Assembly (NCBI GenBank): GCA_022925895.1
Contig: JAKSYS010000014.1
Location: 207,807-271,806 of the forward strand
Reading direction: 5' to 3'
DNA from: Fragilaria crotonensis
Lineage: Eukaryota > Bacillariophyta > Fragilariophyceae > Fragilariales > Fragilariaceae
DNA length: 64,000 nucleotides
Part shown: one piece after another, positions 10,401 to 21,074 of the stretch
Layout: each line of letters opens with the position of its first letter
How positions within the stretch are numbered: the stretch's first letter is position 1
Made by a program: the position numbers and the translations under genes
The notes under the pieces: generated by a model
Seen by the model: only the letters and a program-made list of their open reading frames with translations
Databases searched by the model: none
Told to the model about the DNA's origin: nothing

Positions 10401-11403
10401 GTCTTCACCAGCAAGGGTAACATTGGTAATGGAATTTACCGCCCTGTCCGCGCGTCGCTCATGTTTATTTGTCTCACGAACAAAAGTGAACTTCTAGGGT
10501 TGCCCAGTAGACAGCGTTTTCGATCACGATAGGGATTGGAGAAGGCAGCCGTGAGGTCGCATCAACCAACAACTGACCATCGATTTGTTTATTCTAGTGA
10601 TCGGCTGCTGATAATCAGGCAAGCGGAAAGGGATTGGGGTTTCTGTCTGTGTGTCTTGAGTGTTCTGTGTTGCGGTCTTCTGGTTCATTTATCAACGGTT
10701 GCATATTACTCGAGTGCTGTACCAGGTACCATACGTCGTACACCATACACGCATTGAAACCTCGGAACCTGTGGCCTTTACATACGTATACAGATATGCA
10801 TCGAATGAAAACGTACAAATGTCATCTGTTTGGCGCGTCTACTGCATCCTCGTACTTCGTACAGTACTGAATGTGGATCCAAGTGCGTATCCATCTACAT
10901 GGAGTAGGAAGTAGACAGTAGACCCTACTTGAACTCCGTACTCCAGTACGTAATAACTCTATGTCATACGGTGTATCGAAACAAAAAAAAATCCAAGAAT
11001 TGCTGTTTTTACTTTTTACCCATGTCCCATGTCCCATGTCTAAAACACTAAAACAGCTACTGTACGTAGCTATCAGTATCTAGTTTTTCATCCTATGATA
11101 GGTCCTATGCATACGGCATACAAGTACAATCAGTACAATAGTAGAATTTCTAACTGTCGTTGAGAATAGTGTTTATCACTGGTACTAGCTACTAGTACGT
11201 TGTAGTTGGAGGACAAGACTCCATCAACGTCGTCGATGTTTGTGTTTGTTGGGACTTGTAGCATGGAATAAACAGACTGTAAAGACTGAAAACTACCCGT
11301 ACAGTACAAGTACTCTCCTTCCCAGCATATGAATACCTTCATAAACAACCGAGATAAGAAGCCTCGGATTGAATCGCTTCCGTGAGACGTCTACAAAAGG
11401 TCG
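10401..11403. other. Divergent intergenic region rich in GTAC words
   Basis: Separates ATG4 (minus) from the METTL16-like gene (plus), so it should hold both promoters. From about 10680 to 11340 it is dense in GTAC, TAGTAC and GTACGTA words and palindromes, a composition repeated in other intergenic gaps of this window. No ORF is convincing. Confidence 0.55.
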
Positions 11404-12789
11404 ATGAGTTCGAGTTCAAAGTCTCGAAAACGTCGTCGGGAATTGACACAAGACTTTGACATCCTGGCGTCAAAATACCCTGATTTTTGTCAAGAATGGC
11501 TTGCGATGAAGCAAACGAAGGGGCCTCTCGCCTCGAAGGCAACTCCCGCGTTCCAGCGGGCATTGACGCGTTCCATCCTCGATTTCCACTTTGGACTTCA
11601 ATTGCCATCGTTGCCTGACGATAGATTGTGTCCTCCAGTTCCAAACCGGTGGTTCTACTGTGAATGGATACTACAGGAGTTGATGCCCTCTTTGACAAAT
11701 CCGATGCACTTTGAAACTGCCTATGAAGCAATAAACGTTGGACTTGATATTGGAACTGGTGCTTCAGCCATTTATCCGCTCTTACTTCTCAGTCAAGATT
11801 CGAAACTGCGTATGCTGGCAAGTGAAATAGATACAGCGTCGATTCAATCAGCTATGATCAATGTTGAAGCCAACGGTCTTCAGAATCGAGTGACCTTGAT
11901 TCCCATCACTGACGGCAGGGATTTGGTCGGGGGACCTCTTTCTCAAGCATTGGCCAAGGCCAACGCTACCGATCTTGATTTCATTGTCACTAATCCACCA
12001 TTTTTTGACGAACGTCCTGCGGAACGTGCTGACGGCCGTGAACGAACTCCAATGACTGACACCGAAGGCTTATACCCCGGAGGTGAGGTTGGATGGGTGT
12101 TGGATGTTCTACGCGATAGCTTGACAACACTAACCAACATTGGTTGGTACTCAACTATGTTGTCCAAGAAGACTTCCTTTCAAACGTTGGAGCGCGTTGT
12201 GACCAACTTTTTAGGACCAGGTCATGTTAGGTCAACCGAGTTTAATGTGGGATCAATGACAAGATGGTTCTTGGCGTGGACGTACCATAGGGTTCACAGC
12301 AAATCTCCTTCCGCCAAGGCCAAAGCGCTCGAATTTCAGGTGACCTTGGCCGAGCTCGACGATGCAGTCGACGAGGTCGCCGAAAGAGTTAATCAATATT
12401 TCGATAGCATTCCGGGGTGGGACCTCATTTGTTCGAGAGTTACATGTGAGGATCATAGTCTTCTGACAGTGTCTGAGAGGTCGCCGCCTGCACCCGAATC
12501 GTGGATGGTAGAAGACAGCGAGAGGCTTCCGGAGCGCGTCATCGAAGGTTTGAATAGTGCTTCGTTGAGGGCTACTGATTGGTTGCCAGCTGTCGGTCAT
12601 TTTGTTGTCGAGGTGCGAATTGAAAGGGGGAAGGAAAATCAGATGGTTACCGTGGCTGTTGAAGGGTACCGCCATTCCAACAGAGGTGCGAGAGCTGTAG
12701 ACAAGTTTCTTAGTCGCCTCGAAGGCGAAGTATCTCGAAGCAATCGGCGATGGAGGCGCCTACTGGCAAGACCACAAAAGGAATCATAA
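11404..12789 (+). CDS. METTL16: METTL16-like N6-adenosine methyltransferase
   Basis: Belongs to the family of human METTL16 and bacterial RlmF, which methylate adenosine N6 in structured RNA (U6 snRNA in eukaryotes, 23S rRNA in bacteria). The 461-residue protein has YPDF near residue 25, then an RALTRSILDFHFGL helix, a SAM-binding VGLDIGTGASAIYPLLL block near 112, an acidic strand end ASEID near 140, and the catalytic TNPPFF at about 196-201. These are the defining landmarks, in order. A C-terminal extension (residues 300-461) corresponds to the vertebrate-conserved region of the eukaryotic proteins but is not recognisable by motif. Single exon; the start ATG follows a divergent GTAC-rich region. 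It ends 56 bp before the convergent gene at 12846. Confidence 0.9.
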   Translation: MSSSSKSRKRRRELTQDFDILASKYPDFCQEWLAMKQTKGPLASKATPAFQRALTRSILDFHFGLQLPSLPDDRLCPPVPNRWFYCEWILQELMPSLTNPMHFETAYEAINVGLDIGTGASAIYPLLLLSQDSKLRMLASEIDTASIQSAMINVEANGLQNRVTLIPITDGRDLVGGPLSQALAKANATDLDFIVTNPPFFDERPAERADGRERTPMTDTEGLYPGGEVGWVLDVLRDSLTTLTNIGWYSTMLSKKTSFQTLERVVTNFLGPGHVRSTEFNVGSMTRWFLAWTYHRVHSKSPSAKAKALEFQVTLAELDDAVDEVAERVNQYFDSIPGWDLICSRVTCEDHSLLTVSERSPPAPESWMVEDSERLPERVIEGLNSASLRATDWLPAVGHFVVEVRIERGKENQMVTVAVEGYRHSNRGARAVDKFLSRLEGEVSRSNRRWRRLLARPQKES

Positions 12790-12845
12790 ATTCTACTAAG
12801 CGGCTGGTTATTGGAGTCTCGTTCTAAACGCTTCTACACTTTTTT

Positions 12846-13997
12846 TTACAAAGTTTCGCTTTCTACTGAGTTCTGGAGTGGATCTCCGAGGCTTCGAATA
12901 TCCTCCACAAAGTTGACTGCAAATTTGATCCCCATTCTGGTGGCCAACACTGCTGGCAGGGCTGGTGAGTACACGTGTGTTACGGAGGTCATCTTGCAAC
13001 TAGTTTGATCGTCGCAAGGCTCAAGGAGATTGACTCCCAGCAAGATTTCACTTTTGCTGTTGTTACCAACATCGTCTTCGTCGTCCTTGGTGCCTACGAC
13101 TGCACGACTCACTACAAGATATGCCCCTTCCTCACTAAGTTGCCTCGCATGCAGAAAGGTAGTTGATTCGACCTTTTGGCTTGTGATGGGAGGCTGTGTC
13201 AGAGTCTTGACAATCTTGGCGATCCCGTACTGACAGGCGATCTCTCGAATGTCTTTCCTTCCGATGCTCATCTTGTTGTAAACTCGCACTCGTGAAGAAT
13301 CCAACAACAAATCGGCGATGTCCTTCGGTTTCATACCGATGACCGCTTCTGTCTTGAGCATCGGCAGGTGAGCACCGTAGTACTGATCTGAATCATCCCT
13401 GGCGCATCGTCCAATGTGGACCCGAACATCACTTGTTGTTTCGTCAGCATTGTTTCTGCTGTGAGGTTTCCACGTGATCCATTCATTATCTTCAGGTTTC
13501 GCCATGGACAGACCCGACTGTACGAGAGCGTCAATAACCTCCTGTCGGTCAAATTCTCTACCCCGTAGTCGAGACCAAATAGATTTAGGGACAAAAGGCT
13601 TCGATATGGCGTGGATTACCGTGGGGTCGATCTCCTCCCTCTGCAACACTTCAACGTCCTCCATTCTTGTCTCAAGCAATTGTTCTCTTAGAGAGGGTCG
13701 TCTTGTTCGAACCGATGCTAGCATAGTTCGTTTTGAAGACATCTTTCTGGCAGAACCACTTTCCTCGAGAAGTTCTACGCCATTGACTCGAATCGGGGCC
13801 CCATTTACGATCCACTTTGATGTGTCGAGAAGATTCGCAGATGATCGCTCTTTCGAATCTAATCTGAAGGTGATTCTACCGAAGGTAACATGATCTGCCT
13901 GCCGAGTACATTCAGCAGCGGCGAAAGAAATTGCAAAGATAACCACATTCACTGCCAACCTTCCTGCCATGATTCTCCTATCAAAGATGGAATTCAT
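12846..13997 (-). CDS. Secretory START-like lipid-binding protein
   Basis: A 383-residue single-exon protein. A hydrophobic segment near the N terminus (LAVNVVIFAISFAAAECT) reads as a signal peptide, with cleavage likely after AAA. There is no typical diatom plastid ASAFAP motif, so the ER or secretory route is likelier. The C-terminal two thirds resembles a START/SRPBCC fold: AHLPMLKTEAVIGMKPKDIADLLLDSSRVRVYNK is the usual helix and strand block. The middle contains a basic stretch (RTRRPSLREQLLE). Partner lipid and function cannot be read from sequence. The start could also be the later in-frame ATG at 13970, which begins directly at the signal peptide. Confidence 0.65.
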   Translation of the reverse strand: MNSIFDRRIMAGRLAVNVVIFAISFAAAECTRQADHVTFGRITFRLDSKERSSANLLDTSKWIVNGAPIRVNGVELLEESGSARKMSSKRTMLASVRTRRPSLREQLLETRMEDVEVLQREEIDPTVIHAISKPFVPKSIWSRLRGREFDRQEVIDALVQSGLSMAKPEDNEWITWKPHSRNNADETTSDVRVHIGRCARDDSDQYYGAHLPMLKTEAVIGMKPKDIADLLLDSSRVRVYNKMSIGRKDIREIACQYGIAKIVKTLTQPPITSQKVESTTFLHARQLSEEGAYLVVSRAVVGTKDDEDDVGNNSKSEILLGVNLLEPCDDQTSCKMTSVTHVYSPALPAVLATRMGIKFAVNFVEDIRSLGDPLQNSVESETL

Positions 13998-14960
13998 CAC
14001 TATAGTCCCTCCATGGCAATCTTGAAAGGTCGGCTATGAATATAGTCGGTCGTCCGACTGAAGTCGACTATACCGTATTACCCGTACATATTTTGGACGT
14101 TTTACGCCAGTACTGGAGGTACTTGTAGCCTGACACGACGTATGTATCATACACAATACACACATGTCATAGACTTCTTTTGGTCATAGCTCATAGCTCA
14201 TAGCCTTTTTGGGTTCCACGATGGCACAGGCGTATCGAGTAGTACAGTACGTATGACGACAAGAGCCACATTTTTCGCTCAAATATGTGTAGAACATACG
14301 TCGTATGTAGTAGTACCGGTAGAAGTACTAGCATGGCATCGTCGCTTCGGACTCCGGACTCTGGACTCTGGACTCTGGAGTATGGTAGAATGGTACAAGT
14401 AGTATGGAGCAGGGTTTTATAAAATAATACTGCACCCTGAAAAATTTGGTACATTTGGATGCCGGTACGTATTATGGTGTACCACCCCCATGTGGACTTG
14501 CACCAATGATCACTGGGTATGCGAACGTCTTCACGGTTTTTATTACGGTTGTACCGACTCGTTTATTCGCCTGGCAGTAAATAACGGGTATTTGAAATTT
14601 TGGTGTGGTATGTGATTCAGAAACTGTCAGCTACTGTACTGTCTATTCACACGACAGTACAGCAAGTACAGTAGACTTCGAGGATGATTGCGCTCATAGT
14701 AACCTTCTGGTAAAGACAGTTTACTTCACGATATGTCTCAATACTGGGTTTGAAAATATCACTGGACAAACTTGGTATGTGGCTACCACGGGGTGACGGA
14801 TACTGGTCGGGGTATTGCCCCCATTCCGGTGGTGGGATATTCCAACGTCTGACGACCTGGTGGTCGGACACTGCGGGCTGCTGCAGAGAAGGTATTGGTA
14901 CGGTATAAAACCTGCAGTATAATACCTCCGGTAGCGGTGGTAACCTTTTATCAAACCCTG
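13998..14960. other. Intergenic DNA, GTAC-rich
   Basis: No gene recognised. Contains GTAC and TACGTA words and a short TCTGGACTCTGGACTCTGG direct repeat near 14350-14375. Confidence 0.45.
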
Positions 14961-15207
14961 GTATGGAGTATGGAGTATGGAGTATGGAGTATGGAGTATG
15001 GAGTATGGAGTATGGAGTATGGAGTATGGAGTATGGAGTATGGAGTATGGAGTATGGAGTATGGAGTATGGAGTATGGAGTATGGAGTATGGAGTATGGA
15101 GTATGGAGTATGGAGTATGGAGTATGGAGTATGGAGTATGGAGTATGGAGTATGGAGTATGGAGTATGGAGTATGGAGTATGGAGTATGGAGTATGGAGT
15201 ATGGAGT
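14961..15207. repeat. Minisatellite of a 7-bp unit, about 35 copies
   Basis: The unit GTATGGA repeats without visible interruption over about 247 bp. Because 7 is not a multiple of 3, three units make one 7-codon cycle, so every forward frame reads the same heptapeptide cycle (MEYGVWS) and the reverse strand is also open. The apparent ORFs here are therefore by-products of the repeat and are not reported as genes. Confidence 0.97.
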
Positions 15208-16165
15208 GCAGCCCAAAGGGCGGAGTTTTAGCAGTGGCCAGTACAAGTACCTGTTACTCTGTTGTGTATCATACGAGACAGGGATTGGAAAATAGTTATT
15301 ACTGGTACCGGATACCAAATACCGATGGTATATACCCCCACCAAAACTGAGATTTTCCCACGGCCTGGTATCCGATAACTGAATTCATATCGGTACTGGT
15401 TCTACCTACCAGGGTGCTTTCGAGTATACCAACCAGTAACCCGTACCCCTTGGTTATTATTTACCAAGGAAGGGCGTTGGTATCTCGAAAGGCGGTATTA
15501 AGACATACCGACGTATATATGTACATTCAGCAATGCATTTTTAAACACCAATGACGGTACATTCTTAATTTTAGCAGCAAATATCTAAGTAAAAGCCAGT
15601 TCCGTTAGACGTTACAGTACTGTAATGCACCCTACAGTACGTTGCAGTAGTACCGATACCTACCAGACTGGAATGAAAGATACCGGTCATTTACCCAAGC
15701 TCGAAATAAATGGGAAATATATTTTATACCAACCACTTGGACTTCATATTATTGCATAACTATCCGTTCGTTCAAATTTACGACGGGGTATACCAGATAC
15801 TTACCAGACGCTCTCAATACTGAAATCCGAGTCCTGCAGTATTATTTTTCCAATCCCTGATACGACATATCGGGTGAGACTTCAAAAACAAAATATACAA
15901 GTACAAGTACTGGTACTCAAACACTCTACGCATAGACAGTGGTACGTAGAGAGTTTCCTCCGCCACTCGGAGTAATAGGTACTACCGTAGTAGTACCGTT
16001 GGTAGTACCAGTACTTTTTTACTATTCTACTGCATACTACGCTATCACAAACAAATCTCGCTTTTCACCTTAACCTTGACATCGAGCACAACAACTATCC
16101 AATTGCTTTCTAGAGAGGTGGAGACCTGGAGTCTACTCCTCAGCTGTCTCCAGAATCGCGCAATT
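15208..16165. other. Intergenic DNA upstream of SF3A1
   Basis: No gene recognised. The last 150 bp before the SF3A1 start contain a tight cluster of TAGTACC and GGTAGTAC words (15975-16015). Confidence 0.45.
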
Positions 16166-18249
16166 ATGGCAATAACTGGGATTATTCGTCCGCCCCCTGA
16201 TATCAGGGCTGTAGCTGATAAGACCGCTCTGTTCGTGTCCAAGAACGGCAGAGCATTCGAGAACCGCATCCTCAACTCGGAGAAAGGACAAACACCCAAA
16301 TTCGCTTTTCTGCACGAGAACTCACCGTTCCACGCATACTATGAGGATAGAATTAAGTTTTATCAAGACGGAGGTACGGATGAGAAGAAGGAACCAGAGG
16401 ATGAACAAGAAAAAAAGAAGGAACAGCAACTTACTGTCATTCAAAAACCGGCAACTCAGTCTGAGAAGAAGAGTGCACACGATCCTATCGCAAGAGCGTT
16501 GCTGCGTCAACGGAACATCATCCGAGATCAATATGCCGAAGAAGAAAGGGTTCGAAAAGAGAGTAAGGATGATATCACCGTGGACCATAAGAGTCCAATT
16601 GCGATTCGGCCACCTCCTCGCTTGGCGTACGTCAACATTGCTGCACCCAGTAACATGACGGCAGTCCAAGTCGAGACCATCAAACTCGTGGCGCAATTCA
16701 TCGCTCTCGACGAGTCCAAGAATTTTTTACAGAATCTTACGATCCGAGAATGGAATAATTCAATCTTTGCCTTCCTGCAGCCTCGTCATCCACACTTTGC
16801 GTATTTTTCAGCTCTGGTCGATTGCTACAAGCACATTGTCCAAACTGCACTCAAGGAGGGGTTCAAAGCACAATCTCTTGATGATTGTCTAGACTCGGCT
16901 GCATATAGAGCTGAGTACGAACGTGATGCTGCGGAGCGAAAGCAACAGGGCGATGGCGAAGAGGAGCAAGTAAATACCATTGACTGGCACGATTTTGTTG
17001 TAGTCGAAACCATTGATTTTGACAAGGACGAAGTGGTTCAGCCACTAGCCATGCCACTCGAAGTTGATGAAATGGAACAATCCGATGATGAAGATGGTGA
17101 AACGATACGCGTCGTTTCCAACTATACTCCTAAAGTGGTCGCCTCCGGTCAACCGAGCAAAACTCAAACGCATGTTATCGATCCCATTACTGGAAAGATC
17201 GTGCCAGCAGATCAAACTTCGGAGCACATGCGAATTCAGCTCCTTGATCCCAAGTGGGCGGACGAGAAGAGGAAGTTTCAGGAGAAACAGAAGGAATCGA
17301 ATCTTGTCGCGGGTGACACCATTGCTTCGAACCTGTCTCGAGTTATTGGTGGTGTTTCGTCAACGGTAAGTCGAGGTCTCCGTGGTGATTTAATATTCAT
17401 TATCAACTCGCTAACCAACCATCGAATCAACAGCACTCCGAGTTGCGCCCCGATCCTAAGAGGCATATTGACGAAACTTATCCGGAATTTCAGTCGCAGC
17501 AGCTTGGTCCAATGCTGCCGCCACCGCAGGAACCTCAGACCAAGCGACTTCGTTTAGATCCTTCGCAGGTGCCACCTCCTCCACCACCTGTCATTTCCGC
17601 CTATCCCACAATGCCACCTTTGCCGCCTCCAGGGATGCCACCACTGCCACCTCCGGGGATGCCACCACTGCCACCTCCGGGGATGCCACCACTGCCACCT
17701 CCGGGGATGCCACCCCTACCGCCTCCGGGGATACCACCTTTGCCACCGCCGGGGATGCCACCCTTACCGCCTCCGGGGATGCCACCTTTGCCTCCACCAC
17801 CTGCGTATAGTATTCATGGACAAGCAATGCCGCCCATCCTTCCACCAGGAAGTCAGACTCAAGGTCTCCCACCACAACCGTTTGATCCCGTCGGACTGCC
17901 ACCTACCTCTCAAGACGACGCAGAATCCGAGCTCATCCCTGACGAAGAATTTGCGGCTTCCCTTCCCTCTCCCATTGTCACACTCGAGATAGCGATTCCT
18001 CATGATCCGGCATCGCAAGAGTGGAACTTTTTGGGGCAGAGCGTGTCGTTGAGTGTCAATGTCATGGCGAAGATCAAGGCTATTAAGGAAGAACTGAGTG
18101 GGTCCTTGAACAACATCAGCATTAACAAGCTGCAGCTTAAGCATTCGCAACAAGGCTTCTTGAAAGACAACATGTCGTTGGCGCAGTTGAACTTGGGCCC
18201 GTTAGTCAGCCTCGAAATGGTTCCCAAAACGAGAGGTCGTCGAAAGTAA
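16166..18249 (+). CDS. SF3A1: Splicing factor 3A subunit 1 (two exons)
   Basis: Component of U2 snRNP (yeast Prp21) needed for branch-site recognition. Exons are 16166-17365 and 17434-18249, with a GTAAGT...CAACAG intron of 68 bp in phase 0. The ATG at 16166 is chosen because homology begins right there (MAITGIIRPPPDIRAVADKT). SURP1 is near residues 10-60 (FENRILNSEKGQTPKFAFLH), SURP2 near 170-230 (FLQNLTIREWNNSIFAFLQP), and then the conserved PITGKIVPADQTSEHMRIQL block. Exon 2 has a Pro-rich tract with about nine LPPPGMP repeats. The C-terminal ubiquitin-like domain ends GPLVSLEMVPKTRGRRK. All expected modules are present and the frame is intact. Confidence 0.95.
17366..17433 (+). other. Intron of SF3A1
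   Basis: 68 bp, starts GTAAGT and ends AACAG; phase 0. Removing it joins GGVSST to HSELRPDPKRH, which restores the family reading frame. Confidence 0.9.
17610..17800 (+). repeat. Pro-Pro-Gly coding repeats in SF3A1
   Basis: Imperfect 21-bp repeats coding LPPPGMP, about nine copies. Pro-rich linkers are normal between SURP2 and the ubiquitin-like domain in this family. Confidence 0.85.
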
Positions 18250-18404
18250 AGTCGTAAGATTGAATTGTTCTCAAGTGTCAGGTGTTATAGAAATTGCCCT
18301 CGCAGCAAGAGCATAGGATCGGAGCATTGTTCAAACACATTATCGTAATGCCTTCGCATTTTGCTCCTTTGGCCCTCGACAACATGGAGGCAACAGCTAC
18401 GTCA

Positions 18405-19316
18405 TCAATTGACACGACATTCCTCGAGCGCCATGCGGGAGTTGCAATCGTCAGCCTTGCGGCTTTGCGCCTGTTGAAGAGAGGTGCTAGTGTGAGAGCT
18501 GTTCTCAACTTCGATTTGTGAGTTCCATCCACTGAAAACGAGTATCGCAACGTTGTTTCGATCAGGTAAAAAGTAGGAAACAAAGAATTCTCTACATCGA
18601 CATTTTGTCTCGTAGTGAGCTGGGTAGTTTATCATCCTTTCGAAAACGTGCGAAATCAATTTTTTATGAGGGGAGTGAACATACCTTGCCAACGATATCC
18701 CCGCAACCTGAAAGTAGAGAAGAAACAATCAAGTGAGAACATCCTGATTACGCACCAACGCATTCCAAACCGATCTACGCATGTATCGATCATGAGAATA
18801 ATTTACTTGAATGTTTTTCTTCAATAGTAGTCAGACTGGGGCGGCATCCACTCAAGGGTGTGAATCATTTCGAATGCGTTGAAAGATGGATCATTCTGGG
18901 ATACATACCTTGTCTGGGTATGACCGACCTGCGAAGGGAACAACAAACAAGCATGAGCGCATGAAGTAGTGAAATTTTTACAACAATACGGTGAATGTGA
19001 GTCAGTGTAACTATGACATTGAAAACCATCACAGCTGGACGCTCCGTGTGTATTTCGATTTGGATGTCGTCATTCTCAGGGTAAAAATCGATCCGGAAGT
19101 TGAGAAGAGATTCATCAGCGCCATAAAGTCGATAAACAAAATGGCGTCAAGAAGGGGAATCCGATCCGCTCTATTTCGTCCTCTCGATGTAAGCCTTAAA
19201 CTTGGGACTGGCTTGATGATGTCAACTTACCAATTGATGTGATCGGCCTTCCTTCTCAATGGCACAGCAGTTCGTGTGTTGTATCCTGCAATTTCTACAC
19301 ACAGTGTGAGGTACAT
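18405..19316 (-). CDS. Small four-exon gene with two micro-exons, unknown product
   Basis: Predicted exons are 19231-19316, 18909-18928, 18685-18707 and 18405-18470. Every internal boundary has a good GT (GTAAGT, GTATGT, GTATGT) and AG (CTTCGCAG, ACTTTCAG, TTCAACAG). The two middle exons are only 20 and 23 nt, yet all phases join to one 64-residue frame with a stop. The C-terminal part reads DIVGKAQSRKADDCNSRMALEEC; it has few hydrophobics and no recognised family. The start is the first in-frame ATG; an upstream exon joining at the AG near 19287 is also possible. Support is structural only, since no homology is recognised. Confidence 0.45.
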
Positions 19317-19539
19317 CGGTTAAGAAACAACGGAGCAGGGATCTCTTCCCTTCTCTCTCGAGTCAGCACTATGACAAAGCCGTCACTGCGAGGATGGCGG
19401 GTGTCGATAAAACACCGACACCTGCCTCAAACGAGGTTGTAAAGTCTCGCCGCTCGGTTCGTTTGGTGCGTTTTCACGCGAGCCCAGGTATCATCATTCT
19501 CAATGGTCGACCGCTGTAACACACGAGAAACTCTTACGT

Positions 19540-19764
19540 TTATTCACCGTTGGCCATATTGGCTTCGGTACAGCACTTGGTCCAGGCATGGACAGCTGGA
19601 GAGAGACAGGTCTTGTCTCCACTCTCGCGAACAGCACCAACGCAAGCTACCAACAATTGTTGTTGATGCTGGCATTGCAACTGGCAAGGAGTAGGTGTTC
19701 CGTCGTCGCCTTCTTTGGGCATGTATTTCGCGTTCTCTACGAGGTTCTCCATTAGTGATGCCAT
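19540..19764 (-). CDS. Small CHCH-type (CX9C/CX10C) protein
   Basis: Encodes 74 residues from the ATG at 19764. Two helical cysteine pairs are visible: C-QHQQQLLVA-C (nine residues between) and C-LSPAVHAWTK-C (ten between), with two further Cys nearby. The CX9C plus CX10C pairing is that of COX6B-like proteins of the mitochondrial intermembrane space, which are folded through Mia40. Size fits that class. The specific orthologue is not clear. A splice acceptor-like TGTGCTGTGCAG lies just upstream of the ATG, so a 5' intron or additional N-terminal exon is possible. Confidence 0.6.
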   Translation of the reverse strand: MASLMENLVENAKYMPKEGDDGTPTPCQLQCQHQQQLLVACVGAVRESGDKTCLSPAVHAWTKCCTEANMANGE

Positions 19765-20162
19765 TGCTTGCTTCTGCCTGCACAGCACACGAGCGTCAGA
19801 TGATCAGTTGACAAGTTGACAAACTGTGCTGCCTTTTCGTTCATGAATGAAATCTGCGGCTCTCGCGGACTCTTGTGTTGAAAGTTGGCGGGTGAATGGT
19901 CGCGGTGATACGGTACATAGATTCATGGTTGTGGGGTGATGGACAGACATTTGCAAGGTTCCTTTTCGCGCTCGTGATTCATGGTTGCTGTATCATACTG
20001 TCTACTGGAGTACTAAAAAACGTCTAGTAGGTGTTTACTCAGTTCTCCAACTAGACCCCTGAACGTGATTCGTTTTCTTGCATCGACGAAATCGATCGCA
20101 TCTTCTTTTCAAGCCTGTGATTGTCAGGCGGCGACGATCCTTTTATCCACTAATCCTCAATC
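19765..20162. other. Divergent intergenic region
   Basis: Lies between the CHCH gene (minus) and the two-exon gene at 20163 (plus). Nothing beyond promoter potential is visible. Confidence 0.4.
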
Positions 20163-21074
20163 ATGTTCTCTGCCAATGAGAATATCGTGCTTAGACAGCA
20201 TAAGCGTCGCATCATTGAGTTCGTCGAAGAAACAATACCTGAGGAGATACTCGATTTGGGTACAAGTGTCCTGGTGATGCAAGTATCGTGCAAAGCTCCA
20301 GGGTGTGTGCCCCTCGAAACCATCATCACAATAGTCTTTCCCTCCAAAGAAAGCGTTCTTCCTGGTTTAGTTCTCACCAAACATCAAACAACCTTCCAAA
20401 CGAAGATATTAATGCCCATGGCTGAAGTTACCATGGACGATGTTTTGGAGGCTTTGCCACCGGCTTTCAAAGGAGGCATGCAGACGATGGAGAGACTCAG
20501 TATAAGAGCTCGTGACGTCATGCTGGCCCAAATCACGCAGCTGTTTGATGATCGAGAATCTAGAAAGCTAATGGCGGAGTACCTGCAACAGAGCCTGCAA
20601 GAGTACATTGAGCGAGATTGTGAGGCACCTGAATACGGACAGCCATTCCCAGAAGTGACGACCACAAACAGTATGGAAGCAAATCAGCAAGTAACCGGCG
20701 CTGATTTACAATCCATTCAGCACACAACTGGAAATGTTGTGATTCGAAGGGTCATGGACCACGATGATAAGGATAAAGATGAGAACGAGGAAGGTGGTGA
20801 GTAGACCGTCATCGTTACCCTGCTACCTAGAGATTATACACAGACAATTCACAAGGCTCATCCTTAATAGTGACTAGTGGAAGACCGACTGCAACAGTGG
20901 CAGCAAGAACGCCTTCGACGAATGATTGGAGACGACAGCAAGCCGTGTCAAGGCGAATGGACAGTTTGTCATCTTCAAGCCTCCTTTTGCAACTGCAACA
21001 TGCACCCGGTGTACGAAGACCTGCTTGTCCTTGCTGCGATCCAGACAATGTATCGAACGTTGTGGATTCTATGA
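20163..21074 (+). CDS. Unknown conserved-looking protein, two exons
   Basis: Exons 20163-20796 and 20878-21074 join in phase 1 (GGT G|TG GAA) across an 81-bp intron that starts GTGAGT and ends GACTAG. The spliced product is 276 residues. The unspliced frame would stop three codons after the donor, which fits an intron well. Visible features: an N-terminal EETIPEEILDLG helix; the block SCKAPGCVPLETIITIVFP (two Cys around a Pro-Gly turn, then a strand); a Gln-rich helical middle; an acidic Lys/Asp/Glu tail before the splice; and a C-terminal EWTVCHLQASFCNCNMHPVYEDLL. The Cys-x-x-Pro-Gly-Cys strand recalls small metal-handling or Fe-S folds, but I cannot assign it. Confidence 0.65.
20797..20877 (+). 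other. Predicted intron
   Basis: 81 bp, GTGAGT...TAATAGTGACTAG. Splicing replaces an early stop with a 65-codon extension that is open and in phase. Confidence 0.65.

Noticed and set aside
14895-15350. Long ORFs on both strands across the heptamer array (MEYGVWS repeats)
   Set aside because: They arise only because the 7-bp unit has no stop in any frame; there is no start context or unique protein sequence.
14895-15350. CRISPR array
   Set aside because: Direct repeats of 7 bp with no spacers; the genome is eukaryotic.
18278-18583. 101-codon minus ORF covering the last exon of the micro-exon gene
   Set aside because: Its frame does not join to the upstream micro-exons, whereas the neighbouring frame does with correct phases and a stop.
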